Positions 15,765-24,974 are shown, numbered from the stretch's first letter. The stretch: 64,000 bases of DNA from Candidatus Opimibacter skivensis (GCA_016722045.1 JADKGY010000001.1:992001-1056000); one strand, 5' to 3'. Notes: generated by a model not told the origin, from the letters alone. Program-made: numbers and translations.

Positions 15765-16704
15765 AGTCATTCATAAATATCAATTCTTCATACATCTTCC
15801 AATCTTGCGGATAGCGATATCCAAATCCTCTTAAGCCCTGTAGCCCTCCTGTATGAATAGCCAGAATAGAATCCTCGTCCATGAAATATCCTGACTTTAT
15901 TTTTTCGGAGAGGATATACATCATTTTACCCGTATAAACAGGATCGAGAGGAATTCCGGTTTCTTTCGTAAATGAATACATGAAATCCAAAAGTGTACGA
16001 TCATATTTTGCAAATCCTCCAAAGTGGGCATCTGGCCAAAGCTCCCATTCACATAAAGGAGAAATTCCAAACTCCGATAGTTTATTCTCAATGAATTCAT
16101 TTTTACATCCTTTCCACGCAGGAACAACGATTACTTTAACATCTTTCGGAGCTGAAGCGATCAAACCACAAGCCGTAGCCATGGATCCGCCAGAAACAAT
16201 AATGTGCGATGGATGATCACGTATACATTCATTCATGAGCTCTTTTATCCCATTGATGGCTCTTTCTCCCAATCCGCCTTCTGCTATAAACATTGAATCC
16301 GGATAAGCATGAGATGAGTCAGCTTCACCAAATTTATTATACTGTTCAGGATCAAGAAAAAGAATATCTTTTGATAATGATGTTAATTCTTTAATGGTTG
16401 GATTTTCTAAATCTGCCTGATAACTCCTGATCGCACATATCAATTCCATTTCAAAATAAGCGCAAGCGTGGGCGAGACTATAAAGATGATTACTGAACAT
16501 TCCTCCCTTACTTATAATGGTCTTCAGGTTATGCGCACGTGCATAAGCAATATTCTCTTTTAACTTATAGTATTTATTGCCATCAGCCCATGACCGTATC
16601 AGGTCAAGCCGCTTCATAAATAATTTATCGTGTCCCCAATCGCAGTTTATTTTTTGAATCGGACCTGGAATAAACTCCTCCTGAGTGGCACTATTTCTGA
16701 ACAT
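15763..16704 (-). CDS. PLP-dependent ACC deaminase / D-cysteine desulfhydrase-like enzyme
   Basis: The 313-residue protein belongs to the tryptophan-synthase-beta fold type II PLP enzymes. GNKYYKLKENI carries the likely PLP lysine; ISKGGMFSNHLYSLAHACAY is the substrate-binding SNH motif; IIVSGGSMATACGLI is the phosphate-binding glycine loop; and LAIHTGGLQGLRGF is the C-terminal block with the HTGG motif. Members deaminate ACC or release sulfide from D-cysteine; the two cannot be told apart here, and in Bacteroidota the role is often undefined. It is followed by the perfect palindrome. Confidence 0.88.
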   Translation of the reverse strand: MFRNSATQEEFIPGPIQKINCDWGHDKLFMKRLDLIRSWADGNKYYKLKENIAYARAHNLKTIISKGGMFSNHLYSLAHACAYFEMELICAIRSYQADLENPTIKELTSLSKDILFLDPEQYNKFGEADSSHAYPDSMFIAEGGLGERAINGIKELMNECIRDHPSHIIVSGGSMATACGLIASAPKDVKVIVVPAWKGCKNEFIENKLSEFGISPLCEWELWPDAHFGGFAKYDRTLLDFMYSFTKETGIPLDPVYTGKMMYILSEKIKSGYFMDEDSILAIHTGGLQGLRGFGYRYPQDWKMYEELIFMND

Positions 16705-16780
16705 AAGAGGAATAAAAATTTGACAAAAGTTCCCTGGTTGGTGAGCTGAAGCACAAGGATGTGAAAAGCTGGTCGAAGCA

Positions 16781-16796
16781 TAGGGGATTTAGGGGC
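16781..16796 (+). repeat. Partial copy of the dispersed GGGGATTTAGGGGC repeat
   Basis: TAGGGGATTTAGGGGC is the outer half of the dispersed repeat described at 37713 and 38191. It lies 10 nt from the stop codon of the next minus-strand gene. Confidence 0.7.
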
Positions 16797-16806
16797 ATAT
16801 GATTAC

Positions 16807-17895
16807 TTAAGGCTGAATCAGCACTATCCGTTTTGTTTTGATCGTACGGCCAAAACCATCCTGCAGACGATACAAATATGTACCTCGCTGAAGATCTCCC
16901 AAATCCACAGCAATAGTTTTTTTAGGGTCATCAACCACGACATCTGTTTCTTTCACAGGCACACCGAGAATATTGAAGATTTTTAATTTATAACGACCGT
17001 AAAGAAGATCACTCATCTGGAAGCGAACAACATCAAACGTAGGATTGGGATAAGCGAAAATATCCGGCCTTGATGGCTTTTCAGAAAATATACGGGTCAC
17101 CAATGGAAAAGTTTTGAATTCTATACGTACAGGTTGATAATTGTCTTTTATTTCAATGTCTGCCCATTCAAGGCCTGTATCTGATGAAACAAATCTGAGT
17201 ATCTCTTTGTAGGTGATTGTCTTCAGTGTAGGTATCTGTGCTGTAACGTCTTTCCATGAATACCCTCTTTTCGTTTCCACTTTTAAGGTTCGCTTTTCCA
17301 GGATATGTTGGCGAAAAACATCATTGACTTCGGTTGGAAGGTAAAGTGTGCCATCTCCATCAACATCTATATCATATGAGAGTGAATAGGTGACCCGACA
17401 AGAATCGGGAAGTTGAGCCGGCACCCATGTACAATTAAGATCATGTGGCCATGCAAATACACTCTGCATTTTCCCATGATACTCGTATGTTTCTCCCAAA
17501 CCTCCTTCAAAGAATGGCTTAAAAGCAGGCGTCAATGAATACAGTAATTTATTACCGGGACAAATCGGATTGTCCTCAATAAGCTGCACGATCTGAACTG
17601 AATTTCCGGACAACTGAAGTATAGCATCTGTCTGTTTTCCATTGACAAGGCTGGCATATATTACTTTGTCCCGCTCTCCGGTCACCACCACTCTTCTGCT
17701 TAATGCATATGGAGCTTTTAGTGATCTAAAATCCCACACCTGACCGGGGCCGGGAGGAGTCACCATCAAACCATCAGGTAAATATTCATTTGCATAATAA
17801 ACAGTATCCTGCGCAAGCTCAGTCCACTTCATTTGCTGCGCGGAAAGGAGTACCCCGAGGGACATGAATACAAAAAGGATGATATATCTGATCAT
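16807..17895 (-). CDS. T9SS cargo protein with type A C-terminal sorting domain
   Basis: I set the start at ATG 17895, where it overlaps the stop of the ABC exporter gene by 4 bases (ATGA); an in-frame ATG three codons earlier is also possible. The product is about 362 residues with signal peptide IRYIILFVFMSLGVLLSAQQ. The C-terminal 80 residues form a type A sorting domain (FAYPNPTFDVVRFQM, YKLKIFNILGVPVKETDVVV, GTYLYRLQDGFGRTIKTKR), so it should leave through the T9SS and be cleaved there. The body is beta-rich with no known domain. The overlap ties it to the exporter gene in one transcript. Confidence 0.82.
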   Translation of the reverse strand: MIRYIILFVFMSLGVLLSAQQMKWTELAQDTVYYANEYLPDGLMVTPPGPGQVWDFRSLKAPYALSRRVVVTGERDKVIYASLVNGKQTDAILQLSGNSVQIVQLIEDNPICPGNKLLYSLTPAFKPFFEGGLGETYEYHGKMQSVFAWPHDLNCTWVPAQLPDSCRVTYSLSYDIDVDGDGTLYLPTEVNDVFRQHILEKRTLKVETKRGYSWKDVTAQIPTLKTITYKEILRFVSSDTGLEWADIEIKDNYQPVRIEFKTFPLVTRIFSEKPSRPDIFAYPNPTFDVVRFQMSDLLYGRYKLKIFNILGVPVKETDVVVDDPKKTIAVDLGDLQRGTYLYRLQDGFGRTIKTKRIVLIQP

Positions 17896-19721
17896 TGCAA
17901 CCATTGCAGTCCTACAAATTTATAATACTCTCCCTGACGTTGCATCAATGATGCATGATCACCTGATTCTACTATTTTTCCATCCTGCAATACAATGATC
18001 TGATCTGCATGCTGGACAGTGGATAACCTGTGTGCAATGACGATGGATGTCCGTCCTTCCATCACTTTCGAAAGCGCTTCCTGAACAAGGCGTTCTGATT
18101 TTGAATCAAGGGAAGCTGTAGCCTCATCAAGAATAAGAATCGGAGGGTTCACAAGAAGTGCCCTTGCTAATGTCAAGCGCTGCCGTTCTCCCCCACTCAG
18201 TGTACTTCCTCTATCACCTAGAACAGTATTATAACCTAATGGTTGCCCCATGATGAAATCATGCATTTGTGCAATTGTCGCCACGTTAATGACTTCTTCC
18301 ATCGTTGCTTCGGGTCTCCCAAAAGCAATATTGTTAAAGATCGTATCATGAAAAAGCACCGGGTCCTGGTTGACGATACCCATCAGGCTTCGAAGCTGCT
18401 TGATATTAAATTCACGGATGTCTGTTCCATCAAAATAAATATGCCCTTCTGTCACATCATGAAAACGAGGCAATAAATCCGCTAATGTCGATTTTCCTGA
18501 CCCGCTAGAACCTATGACAGCTAAAACCTGACCTTTCGGGACAGTCAGGTTTATATTTTTTAATACCCAATCTCCTCCCTCATTGTACTGAAATCCGACA
18601 TTTTCAAAGACAATTGATTTTTCGAAAGATTGAATTTGTTTTGGTTCACTCTTCTGGAGGATTTCCTCTTTGTTGTCAATAATCTCATTGACGCGCTCTA
18701 CAGCAGCAAGCCCTTTCTGGATATTGTAGTATGCGGATGAAAATGATTTTGATGGAGCGATCACATTGAAAAACGCATATAGGAATGCAAAAAAGGTTTC
18801 AGGTTTTATTTCTGAAGTAAACACAAGATGGGCTCCATACCAAAGCAGTACAGAAACAATAACTATACCCAGTGTTTCAGATAAAGGAGATGACAAATCA
18901 CGTCTGTACATGATCCGTGTGAGCAATTTTTTATATCGCTCATTGATCACACTGAAACGATTCCGCTGATATTGCTGCGCATTGAATCCCTGGATAATCC
19001 GCATGCCATTGAGGCTTTCTTCAACGTGAATCACAAGATCAGCTAACCGGCTTTGCGCTTCTTTTGATTGGCGTTTGAGGTTACGGCTGATACGTCCGAC
19101 AATAAAAACTGTGATAAGGATAAGTACAAAAACAAATATGGTCAGCCGCAAACTTGTAAATAACATAAAGGTGATGCTGCCAATGATCACAATGGGTTCT
19201 TTAAAAATAGCCTCTATGACATTTAATATCGAATACTCTATTTCCTGTACATCTGTACTTATCCTTGACATCAGGTCTCCCTTCTTCCCCCGCGTAAAAT
19301 AAGCAAGTGGAAGTTGCATATATTTTTCAAAAACCGAATTACGTACATCTCTGACAATTCCATTTCGCACTTGCGCCATAAAAACAAGCGACAGGTATCG
19401 AAAGAGATTCTTCAAAAAGAAAATAATGACAAACGTGATGCATACCAGGAGCAGAGCCGTCTCTTGCGAATACAGTTCGACCAAACGACCAAAGACATAT
19501 TCGAGCCAGGACTGAATATTGTTGACACTGAATGCAACCGGAGCGGTCGATGGCTTAACACGACCAAAAAGAATCTGAAAGAAAGGAATGATGATCGGAA
19601 TACTGATCACCATGGAAATGGCCATCAGTATATTACAAAGGATGTTCATCAGAACAGGCCCTTTGTATCGCCTTAGATAAAACAATAACTGACGTGCAGG
19701 GGTTTGCCCTTGAGTCACCAT
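17892..19721 (-). CDS. MsbA-like ABC exporter (fused permease and ATPase)
   Basis: The start is ATG 19721, overlapping the accC stop by one base (TGATG); the frame also has a TTG one codon upstream. The 609-residue half-transporter has six membrane helices in residues 20-320 and an ATPase domain with Walker A VIGSSGSGKST, signature LSGGERQRLTLARAL, Walker B ILILDEATASLDSKS, and switch histidine VIAHRLSTV. It is of the lipid or multidrug exporter type. Its place between accC and a T9SS cargo gene gives no clear substrate. msbA function is possible but not proven. Confidence 0.9.
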   Translation of the reverse strand: MVTQGQTPARQLLFYLRRYKGPVLMNILCNILMAISMVISIPIIIPFFQILFGRVKPSTAPVAFSVNNIQSWLEYVFGRLVELYSQETALLLVCITFVIIFFLKNLFRYLSLVFMAQVRNGIVRDVRNSVFEKYMQLPLAYFTRGKKGDLMSRISTDVQEIEYSILNVIEAIFKEPIVIIGSITFMLFTSLRLTIFVFVLILITVFIVGRISRNLKRQSKEAQSRLADLVIHVEESLNGMRIIQGFNAQQYQRNRFSVINERYKKLLTRIMYRRDLSSPLSETLGIVIVSVLLWYGAHLVFTSEIKPETFFAFLYAFFNVIAPSKSFSSAYYNIQKGLAAVERVNEIIDNKEEILQKSEPKQIQSFEKSIVFENVGFQYNEGGDWVLKNINLTVPKGQVLAVIGSSGSGKSTLADLLPRFHDVTEGHIYFDGTDIREFNIKQLRSLMGIVNQDPVLFHDTIFNNIAFGRPEATMEEVINVATIAQMHDFIMGQPLGYNTVLGDRGSTLSGGERQRLTLARALLVNPPILILDEATASLDSKSERLVQEALSKVMEGRTSIVIAHRLSTVQHADQIIVLQDGKIVESGDHASLMQRQGEYYKFVGLQWLQ

Positions 19722-21061
19722 CAATCTTCCAGCTTGAAATGATCGAGAAAGCCGGTATTGAAATCTCCTTTTCTGAATTGCGGGTCCTGCATCAGTTTTT
19801 TATGGAACGGGATTGTTGTCTTGATGCCTTCCACTATAAACTCATCTAGTGCTCTCTGCATTTTTAGGATACAATCTTCGCGTGTAGGCGCTTTACAGAT
19901 AAGCTTAGCGATCAGACTATCATAGTAAGGAGGAATGGTATATCCTGCATACACATGGGTATCTACGCGAACCCCGTGACCCTTTGGACTGTGAAAGGAA
20001 GTAATTGTACCAGGGCTTGGCATGAAATTATTATACGGATCCTCTGCATTAATGCGACATTCCATCGCGTGATTGTTGGGATAATAATTTTTGCCTGAGA
20101 TGGGAATGCCGGCTGCAACTTTTATCTGTTCTTTGATCAGATCATGATCGATGACTTCTTCGGTCACAGGATGTTCTACCTGTATCCGCGTATTCATCTC
20201 CATAAAATAAAAATTCCTGTTTTTGTCTACCAGAAATTCAATCGTACCCACACCCTCGTAATCTATCGCCTTGCCTGCTTTAATAGCGGCTTTCCCCATT
20301 TTGTTTCGCAGGGACTCATCCATAAACGGAGAAGGAGATTCTTCAAATAATTTTTGATGACGACGCTGTATTGAACATTCTCGTTCGGAAAGATGTACAA
20401 CATGGCCATGCTGATCACCGACGATTTGAAATTCAATATGGCGTGGTTGTTCAATAAATTTTTCGATGTAGATACCATCGTTACCAAATGAGGCTTTGGC
20501 TTCTTTACGGGCTTTATCGTACAGATCTTCTATTTCCTTTTCATGCCAGACGACACGCATCCCTTTCCCTCCTCCACCGGCTGTCGCCTTCATGATCACC
20601 GGATAACCAATGTCCTTACATATCTTCCGTGCGTGTGCAGCATCCTGCACCAAGCCACCGCTACCGGGCACAACAGGTACTCCCGCTTTGATCATTGTTT
20701 CCTTTGCGGTGATCTTATCACCCATCATGGAAATCATATGCGGTGTCGGGCCAATAAATTTTACACCATACTCCTTACATACTTCAGCGAAGTCCGCATT
20801 TTCTGCCAAAAAACCATACCCCGGATGAATAGCATCTGCATTTGTAATCTCGACAGCAGCCATGATCCTGGGAATACTGAGATATGAATCACTTGACTTC
20901 GGAGGACCTATGCAAACAGCTTCATCGGCGAAACGTACATGCAAACTATTTTTGTCAGCCGTGCTATAAACTGCTACGGTACTGATGCCCATCTCTTTAC
21001 AGGTTCTGATCACTCTTAAGGCGATCTCACCTCTATTCGCAATGAGTATCTTTTTGAACAT
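19721..21061 (-). CDS. accC: Acetyl-CoA carboxylase, biotin carboxylase subunit
   Basis: The 446-residue enzyme carboxylates biotin on AccB with ATP and bicarbonate. It starts FKKILIANRGEIALRVIRTC, has the ATP-grasp glycine loop KATAGGGGKGMRVV, the metal and catalytic block FYFMEMNTRIQVEHPVTEEV, and the usual C-terminal domain. The length is normal. It is the fourth gene of fabH-efp-accB-accC, after a gap of about 70 nt from accB, and its stop touches the start of the exporter gene. Confidence 0.97.
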   Translation of the reverse strand: MFKKILIANRGEIALRVIRTCKEMGISTVAVYSTADKNSLHVRFADEAVCIGPPKSSDSYLSIPRIMAAVEITNADAIHPGYGFLAENADFAEVCKEYGVKFIGPTPHMISMMGDKITAKETMIKAGVPVVPGSGGLVQDAAHARKICKDIGYPVIMKATAGGGGKGMRVVWHEKEIEDLYDKARKEAKASFGNDGIYIEKFIEQPRHIEFQIVGDQHGHVVHLSERECSIQRRHQKLFEESPSPFMDESLRNKMGKAAIKAGKAIDYEGVGTIEFLVDKNRNFYFMEMNTRIQVEHPVTEEVIDHDLIKEQIKVAAGIPISGKNYYPNNHAMECRINAEDPYNNFMPSPGTITSFHSPKGHGVRVDTHVYAGYTIPPYYDSLIAKLICKAPTREDCILKMQRALDEFIVEGIKTTIPFHKKLMQDPQFRKGDFNTGFLDHFKLED

Positions 21062-21130
21062 CAGGAAAAGATCTGGTTAGAAAATGAATTTGGAAAATGA
21101 ATCGATTGAATAAGAATTAAATCTTTCTTT

Positions 21131-21646
21131 TCAACCATTCGGATCAACGAGGAATAATACCTGATCGTATTCAACAGGTGAGGCATCTTCAACGACTATC
21201 TTCACGATCTTACCTGCTACTTCTGATTCGATCTCGTTGAAAAGTTTCATGGCTTCAATAATGCAAAGCACTGACCCTACTTCAATCGCATCTCCCGGCT
21301 TGACATATACTGGTTTGTCAGGGGATGACGATCTATAGAATGTACCTACTATCGGAGAGCGTACTTCTACAAGGTTATCCTTTGGAGCTACAGCAGCAGG
21401 GCCACTTCCATTTCCTTCTGACTCAACGTTTGTTTTGACAGGTGCAGACGGTTGTGCTGAAGAAGTCGATTGCGGAGTATGACTTGTCACTTGTAATGGG
21501 CCCATGGCAGGTCCAAAATCCATTGATCGGTGGTGATAATATTTGGTCTTGACAGAGAATGCTACCTCACCCTGTTTGTATTTGAATTCAGCAAGTTCTA
21601 ACCTGTTGATGAGTTTAAGTAGCTCTTGAATTTCTTTAGAATCCAT
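21131..21646 (-). CDS. accB: Biotin carboxyl carrier protein of acetyl-CoA carboxylase
   Basis: The 171-residue protein has an N-terminal dimer-type helix (KEIQELLKLINRLELAEFKY), a Pro/Ser/Thr-rich linker at about 50-85, and the biotinyl domain with EAMKLFNEIE, whose Lys134 would carry biotin. The thumb-type insertion SPIVGTFYRSSSPDKPVYVK marks it as acetyl-CoA carboxylase BCCP. It lies 8 nt after efp. Confidence 0.96.
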   Translation of the reverse strand: MDSKEIQELLKLINRLELAEFKYKQGEVAFSVKTKYYHHRSMDFGPAMGPLQVTSHTPQSTSSAQPSAPVKTNVESEGNGSGPAAVAPKDNLVEVRSPIVGTFYRSSSPDKPVYVKPGDAIEVGSVLCIIEAMKLFNEIESEVAGKIVKIVVEDASPVEYDQVLFLVDPNG

Positions 21647-21654
21647 AGGAGAAT

Positions 21655-22218
21655 TTATTTAGCCCTTTCGATATAATTTCCGGTTGCCGTTTCAATTTTA
21701 ATTTTTTCACCGACATCAATAAACAGGGGCACTTTGACATCAGCGCCTGTTTCGACTTTTGCAGGTTTCAGTGTATTCGTTGCTGTATCACCGCGCATAC
21801 CGGGTTCAGCATATGTTACCTCCAAGATAACATATTGAGGCAATTCAACAGAGAGCGGCATCTCATTGACGGCATGCATAAGTATTTCCACACCAAGCCC
21901 TTCTTTCATGAACTTTGCATTGTCAATCATGGATTCCTGAACAGCGACCTGCTCGTAGGATTCATTATTCATGAAGTGATAGCCCATATCATCATTGTAA
22001 AGGTATTGGAAAGCCCTACGCTCCACCCGTACATCTTTGATCGTATGGCCTGAGGTAAAGGTATTATCCACTACCCTTCCCGTGGTCAGGCTTTTTAGTT
22101 TCGTGCGGACGAATGCATTCCCCTTTCCGGGTTTAACATGCTGAAAATCAACAATAATATATATATCATTATTAAATTCGAGGCAGAGTCCTTTCTTAAT
22201 ATCTGCTGTGGTAGCCAT
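21655..22218 (-). CDS. efp: Translation elongation factor P
   Basis: The 187-residue three-domain protein relieves ribosome stalling at polyproline. The tip of domain I reads HVKPGKGNAFVRTKL with Lys32 at the modification position. Domains II and III follow at normal length (EVTYAEPGMRGDTATNT; VPLFIDVGEKIKIETATGNY). I see no epmA/epmB or other modifying enzyme nearby. It lies in the fabH-efp-accB-accC cluster, 191 nt from fabH, with a promoter match of its own. Confidence 0.96.
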   Translation of the reverse strand: MATTADIKKGLCLEFNNDIYIIVDFQHVKPGKGNAFVRTKLKSLTTGRVVDNTFTSGHTIKDVRVERRAFQYLYNDDMGYHFMNNESYEQVAVQESMIDNAKFMKEGLGVEILMHAVNEMPLSVELPQYVILEVTYAEPGMRGDTATNTLKPAKVETGADVKVPLFIDVGEKIKIETATGNYIERAK

Positions 22219-22252
22219 AGAAAAAATGAATAAATGAAAAAATTTGAGGGCG

Positions 22253-22260
22253 CAAATATA
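22253..22260 (-). promoter_or_regulatory. Predicted -7 promoter element for efp-accB-accC
   Basis: The minus strand reads TATATTTG, an exact TAnnTTTG, 35 nt upstream of the efp start. It implies that efp, accB and accC can be transcribed separately from fabH. Confidence 0.5.
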
Positions 22261-22409
22261 GGCCTTTTTTGAGGGATGGGTTATTGGTTGAAGGAAGTTA
22301 GATTGGTATAGGGTTAAAGGCTTTTGGGAACCTTAGGAAAAAACAAATCCTAATAACCAAATCCTTCCGACTTGTCCAATTTCTAATGCCCAACAACCTA
22401 TCCCCTATT

Positions 22410-23399
22410 TTAATATGCCCAGCTCCATAAGCTGGCACCCCATGTGTATCCTCCTCCAAAAGCTGTGAGAATGATTTTGTCACCTGGCTTAAGCTTATCC
22501 TGCCATTCCCACAAGCAAAGAGGGATCGTCGCACCTGTGGTGTTGCCGTATTTCTGAATATTGATCATTACTTTTTCAATCGGGAATTTCAGCATGTCGG
22601 CAACTGCCTGAATGATCCTAAGATTAGCCTGATGAGGTACGACATAGGTGATGTCATCCGGGCTAAGATTATTCCGTTTCATGATCTCACTGACGGCTTC
22701 TGCCATTCCTTTTGTAGCAGCTTTGAAAACGGGCTTCCCATCCTGGTATAGAAAGTGCATCTTCTTATCAACAGTTTCATGCGTTGGAGGATTTCGTGAA
22801 CCTCCTCCTTTCATGTGAAGGAATTCTGCACCTACACCATCCACTCTCATCCATGAATCTAAAAGGCCATTCCCTTTTTCATTTGGTTGTATTAGAATAG
22901 CGCCAGCAGCATCACCAAACAAGATGCAGGTAGCACGGTCAGTATAATCTGTGATAGTAGACATCTTGTCGGCACCTACAACAATTACATTTTTATAAGA
23001 GCCTGATTCAACCATTTTGGCACCTGTAGTTGCAGAAAAAAGAAAACCGGAACAGGCAGCTGTGATGTCGTATGCAAATGCATTTTTAGCTCCAACCTTA
23101 TAAGCGATAAGGGTTCCTGTATCAGGAAAGAAATAATCCGGTGTAACAGTCGCGCAGATGATCAGGTCTATGTCGAGGGGTGACATTCCTTTTTTCTCTA
23201 ATAATGCCATGACTGCTGCGGCTCCCATGTCGGAAGTGGCCAGGTTTGGGTCACGAAGAATATGCCGCTCTTCAATACCTGTACGGGCTTTTATCCATTC
23301 ATCATTGGTATCGACCATTATCTCAAGATCCTTATTGGTAATAATATCCTTTGGGATAAAACCATGTACACCTGTGATCGCGGCAGTTATTCTTGGCAT
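22410..23399 (-). CDS. fabH: 3-oxoacyl-ACP synthase III
   Basis: The open frame runs on upstream to 23474, but the extra 25 residues are a hydrophobic, proline-rich stretch unlike the family, so I place the start at ATG 23399 (MPRITAAITGVHGFIPK), giving 329 residues. FabH condenses acetyl-CoA with malonyl-ACP to start fatty acid synthesis. Catalytic Cys116 lies in ITAACSGFLF, the His in VVPHQANLRI and the Asn in YGNTTGATIPL. It leads the efp-accB-accC group on the same strand. plsX and rpmF, often upstream in this phylum, are absent here. Confidence 0.94.
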   Translation of the reverse strand: MPRITAAITGVHGFIPKDIITNKDLEIMVDTNDEWIKARTGIEERHILRDPNLATSDMGAAAVMALLEKKGMSPLDIDLIICATVTPDYFFPDTGTLIAYKVGAKNAFAYDITAACSGFLFSATTGAKMVESGSYKNVIVVGADKMSTITDYTDRATCILFGDAAGAILIQPNEKGNGLLDSWMRVDGVGAEFLHMKGGGSRNPPTHETVDKKMHFLYQDGKPVFKAATKGMAEAVSEIMKRNNLSPDDITYVVPHQANLRIIQAVADMLKFPIEKVMINIQKYGNTTGATIPLCLWEWQDKLKPGDKIILTAFGGGYTWGASLWSWAY

Positions 23400-23554
23400 C
23401 GGTTCAGAATTTAGGAGGGCGAAGGTAAGCAACAAAGGCGGAAAGGGCGGAAAGGCGGAAAGGGCAAAAATCAAAAATTGATAATGAATGCTTCACCTAG
23501 TTATACTCCATTCTAAAGTAAAAAAGATATTTCTAATGTGCTCTAAATCAGTCA

Positions 23555-23702
23555 TTTAATGTTTTCCTATAATACAATTGTATTTTCCTTAAACATGATT
23601 GGAGCATCAGTTTTTGCATAACATGATCGAAATTAAACACTTAATGTTTTCCTATAATATCATTATGTTTTAGGAAAACACAATTGTGTTTTCCTAAAAC
23701 AT
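23555..23702. repeat. Cluster of GTTTTCCTA motifs with nested CAATTG palindromes
   Basis: TTAATGTTTTCCTATAATA occurs at 23556-23574 and again, identical, at 23641-23659. A palindrome AATACAATTGTATT (23571-23584) follows the first copy, and a perfect 38-bp palindrome (two 19-base arms, 23665-23702, centred on CAATTG) follows the second. The motif GTTTTCCT or its complement occurs four times in the cluster. The 497-bp region between fabH and the next gene holds no ORF I would call. Operator cluster or remnant of a small element are both possible. Confidence 0.7.
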
Positions 23703-23787
23703 TATTAACCCATGAGTCCTGTAACCTCCGACAGACCCACGAACTCCTTAAAAAAGATACTACTGTCTTCTTGTTTTAAATTGACAG

Positions 23788-23814
23788 AAAGTCCCCTTTA
23801 GGGGATTTAGGGGC
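23788..23814 (+). repeat. Full copy of the dispersed repeat (AAAGTCCCC... AGGGGC)
   Basis: The copy reads AAAGTCCCCTTTAGGGGA then TTTAGGGGC. It contains a small hairpin, TCCCC-TTTA-GGGGA. It is 83 nt upstream of the thioredoxin-SPOR gene and matches the copies at 24975, 37713 (inverted) and 38191. Confidence 0.8.
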
Positions 23815-23896
23815 AAAACGAGGCATCATGGTATGATTTTTGCTTATCAAATACTTATATAACAGCATTTTATAAATAACTATAAATCATCATATT

Positions 23897-24706
23897 ATGC
23901 TTATCTATCTGCTTTCATTGACCATGGGCTTGTTTTTGGGGAATGCTCAGCCTCCAAATTTTTATTCAAGCTTTTCATCGGCCAGGGAGGCATCCAGAAC
24001 CAGCCAAAAAGAAATGGTGATCTTCTTCGGCAGTAAAACATGCTCCAATTGTGAAGCAGCCTGGTCAGCTTTTACAAAAGATGTCAACGGTGCTCATTCC
24101 TATGTCTCTACCCGCATGGATGTAGAAGATTTTGACGGCGGAGTATGCTTTGATCTTTATGAATTGAAGCAGGTTCCTTCCTGGGTGATTCTTTCTCCCA
24201 AAGGAGCTGTTGAGGAGAAATGGAATGGTGGCTGGAAAGATGCCGCCGGTAATCCGACTGTATTTGATCAAACCGCTCAATCATCTGCGCCTATCAATGA
24301 GACGAAGGATATCTCTTATACTCAAAAGAACCCCGTATTCAATGCAAATAATGTCGAAAAATCGCAGACTGGATCTCAGCCCCCTGCATCAAAGTCATCA
24401 ATCAATGAACCACCAAAGGAAAACCCATCCGCAACTGTTAAGAATGATATCCCAAAAACTCTTACATCCGGATGGGTGATCCAGGCTGGCTATTTTGGTT
24501 CAGAGGGGAATGCACAAAAGTTAGTGAGTGATCTGAAGTCAAAGGGCTATTCTACTTTTAAAATCGAAAATGTGCAAAAGGATGGAAACACTTTTTACAG
24601 AGTCGTTTCCAAAACTTACAATTCAGAATCTGATGTCAATGGTGAACAACAACGTATGTCCTCAAAGGGTTTAAAAGGGGTTTTTTTTTTTTTTTTTTCA
24701 CTGTAA
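23897..24706 (+). CDS. Secreted thioredoxin-fold protein with C-terminal SPOR domain
   Basis: The 269-residue protein has a signal peptide (MLIYLLSLTMGLFLGNA), then a thioredoxin-like domain with MVIFFGSKTCSNCEAAW (redox motif CSNC) and the cis-proline segment KQVPSWVILSP. A Ser/Pro/Asn-rich linker leads to a SPOR domain (SGWVIQAGYFGSEGNAQKLV, GNTFYRVVSKTY). SPOR domains bind denuded septal peptidoglycan, so the protein may act as a thiol-active factor at the division site (inference). The last residues are odd: an 18-T run encodes FFFFFF just before SL-stop, where other SPOR domains end with a charged strand, so the C-terminus may be altered. Confidence 0.8.
   Translation: MLIYLLSLTMGLFLGNAQPPNFYSSFSSAREASRTSQKEMVIFFGSKTCSNCEAAWSAFTKDVNGAHSYVSTRMDVEDFDGGVCFDLYELKQVPSWVILSPKGAVEEKWNGGWKDAAGNPTVFDQTAQSSAPINETKDISYTQKNPVFNANNVEKSQTGSQPPASKSSINEPPKENPSATVKNDIPKTLTSGWVIQAGYFGSEGNAQKLVSDLKSKGYSTFKIENVQKDGNTFYRVVSKTYNSESDVNGEQQRMSSKGLKGVFFFFFSL
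24681..24698 (+). repeat. Run of 18 T inside the 3' end of the thioredoxin-SPOR gene
   Basis: Eighteen consecutive T lie in frame and encode six phenylalanines seven codons or fewer before the stop. Tracts of this length slip readily, so the C-terminus may vary between cells, or the count may be an assembly error. Confidence 0.9.
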
Positions 24707-24974
24707 TCATGATTATGAATCAACGGTTAAACCTGCCCAAGTTTGCGGACTCAGGAATTCAAAAAGATATGGCCTAGAAAATTTGCGAAAAAAAATTAAC
24801 CTCCAGGCAGGAGCCTGCTTTCAGTTAAATCAAATTGATACAGATTTTTTGCAATCCGTTTGGAACTTATATCAATCTATGCTTAGCAAATCTTTTCATT
24901 TATAGCCTGAGGCCAAAAATGAATGGTTAGAGGGGCTCCAATTTTCGATTATAAAATTTGATTTAAGATAAATC
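24707..24974. other. Gene-free stretch, nothing recognised
   Basis: Between the thioredoxin-SPOR gene and hutI the sequence is AT-rich. Apart from the dispersed repeat at 24975 and the -7 box at 25014, I see no ORF, RNA gene or terminator hairpin in it. Confidence 0.5.

Noticed and set aside
22410..23474. FabH with a 25-residue N-terminal extension
   Set aside because: The extension is hydrophobic, proline-rich and unlike FabH; ATG 23399 gives the standard start.
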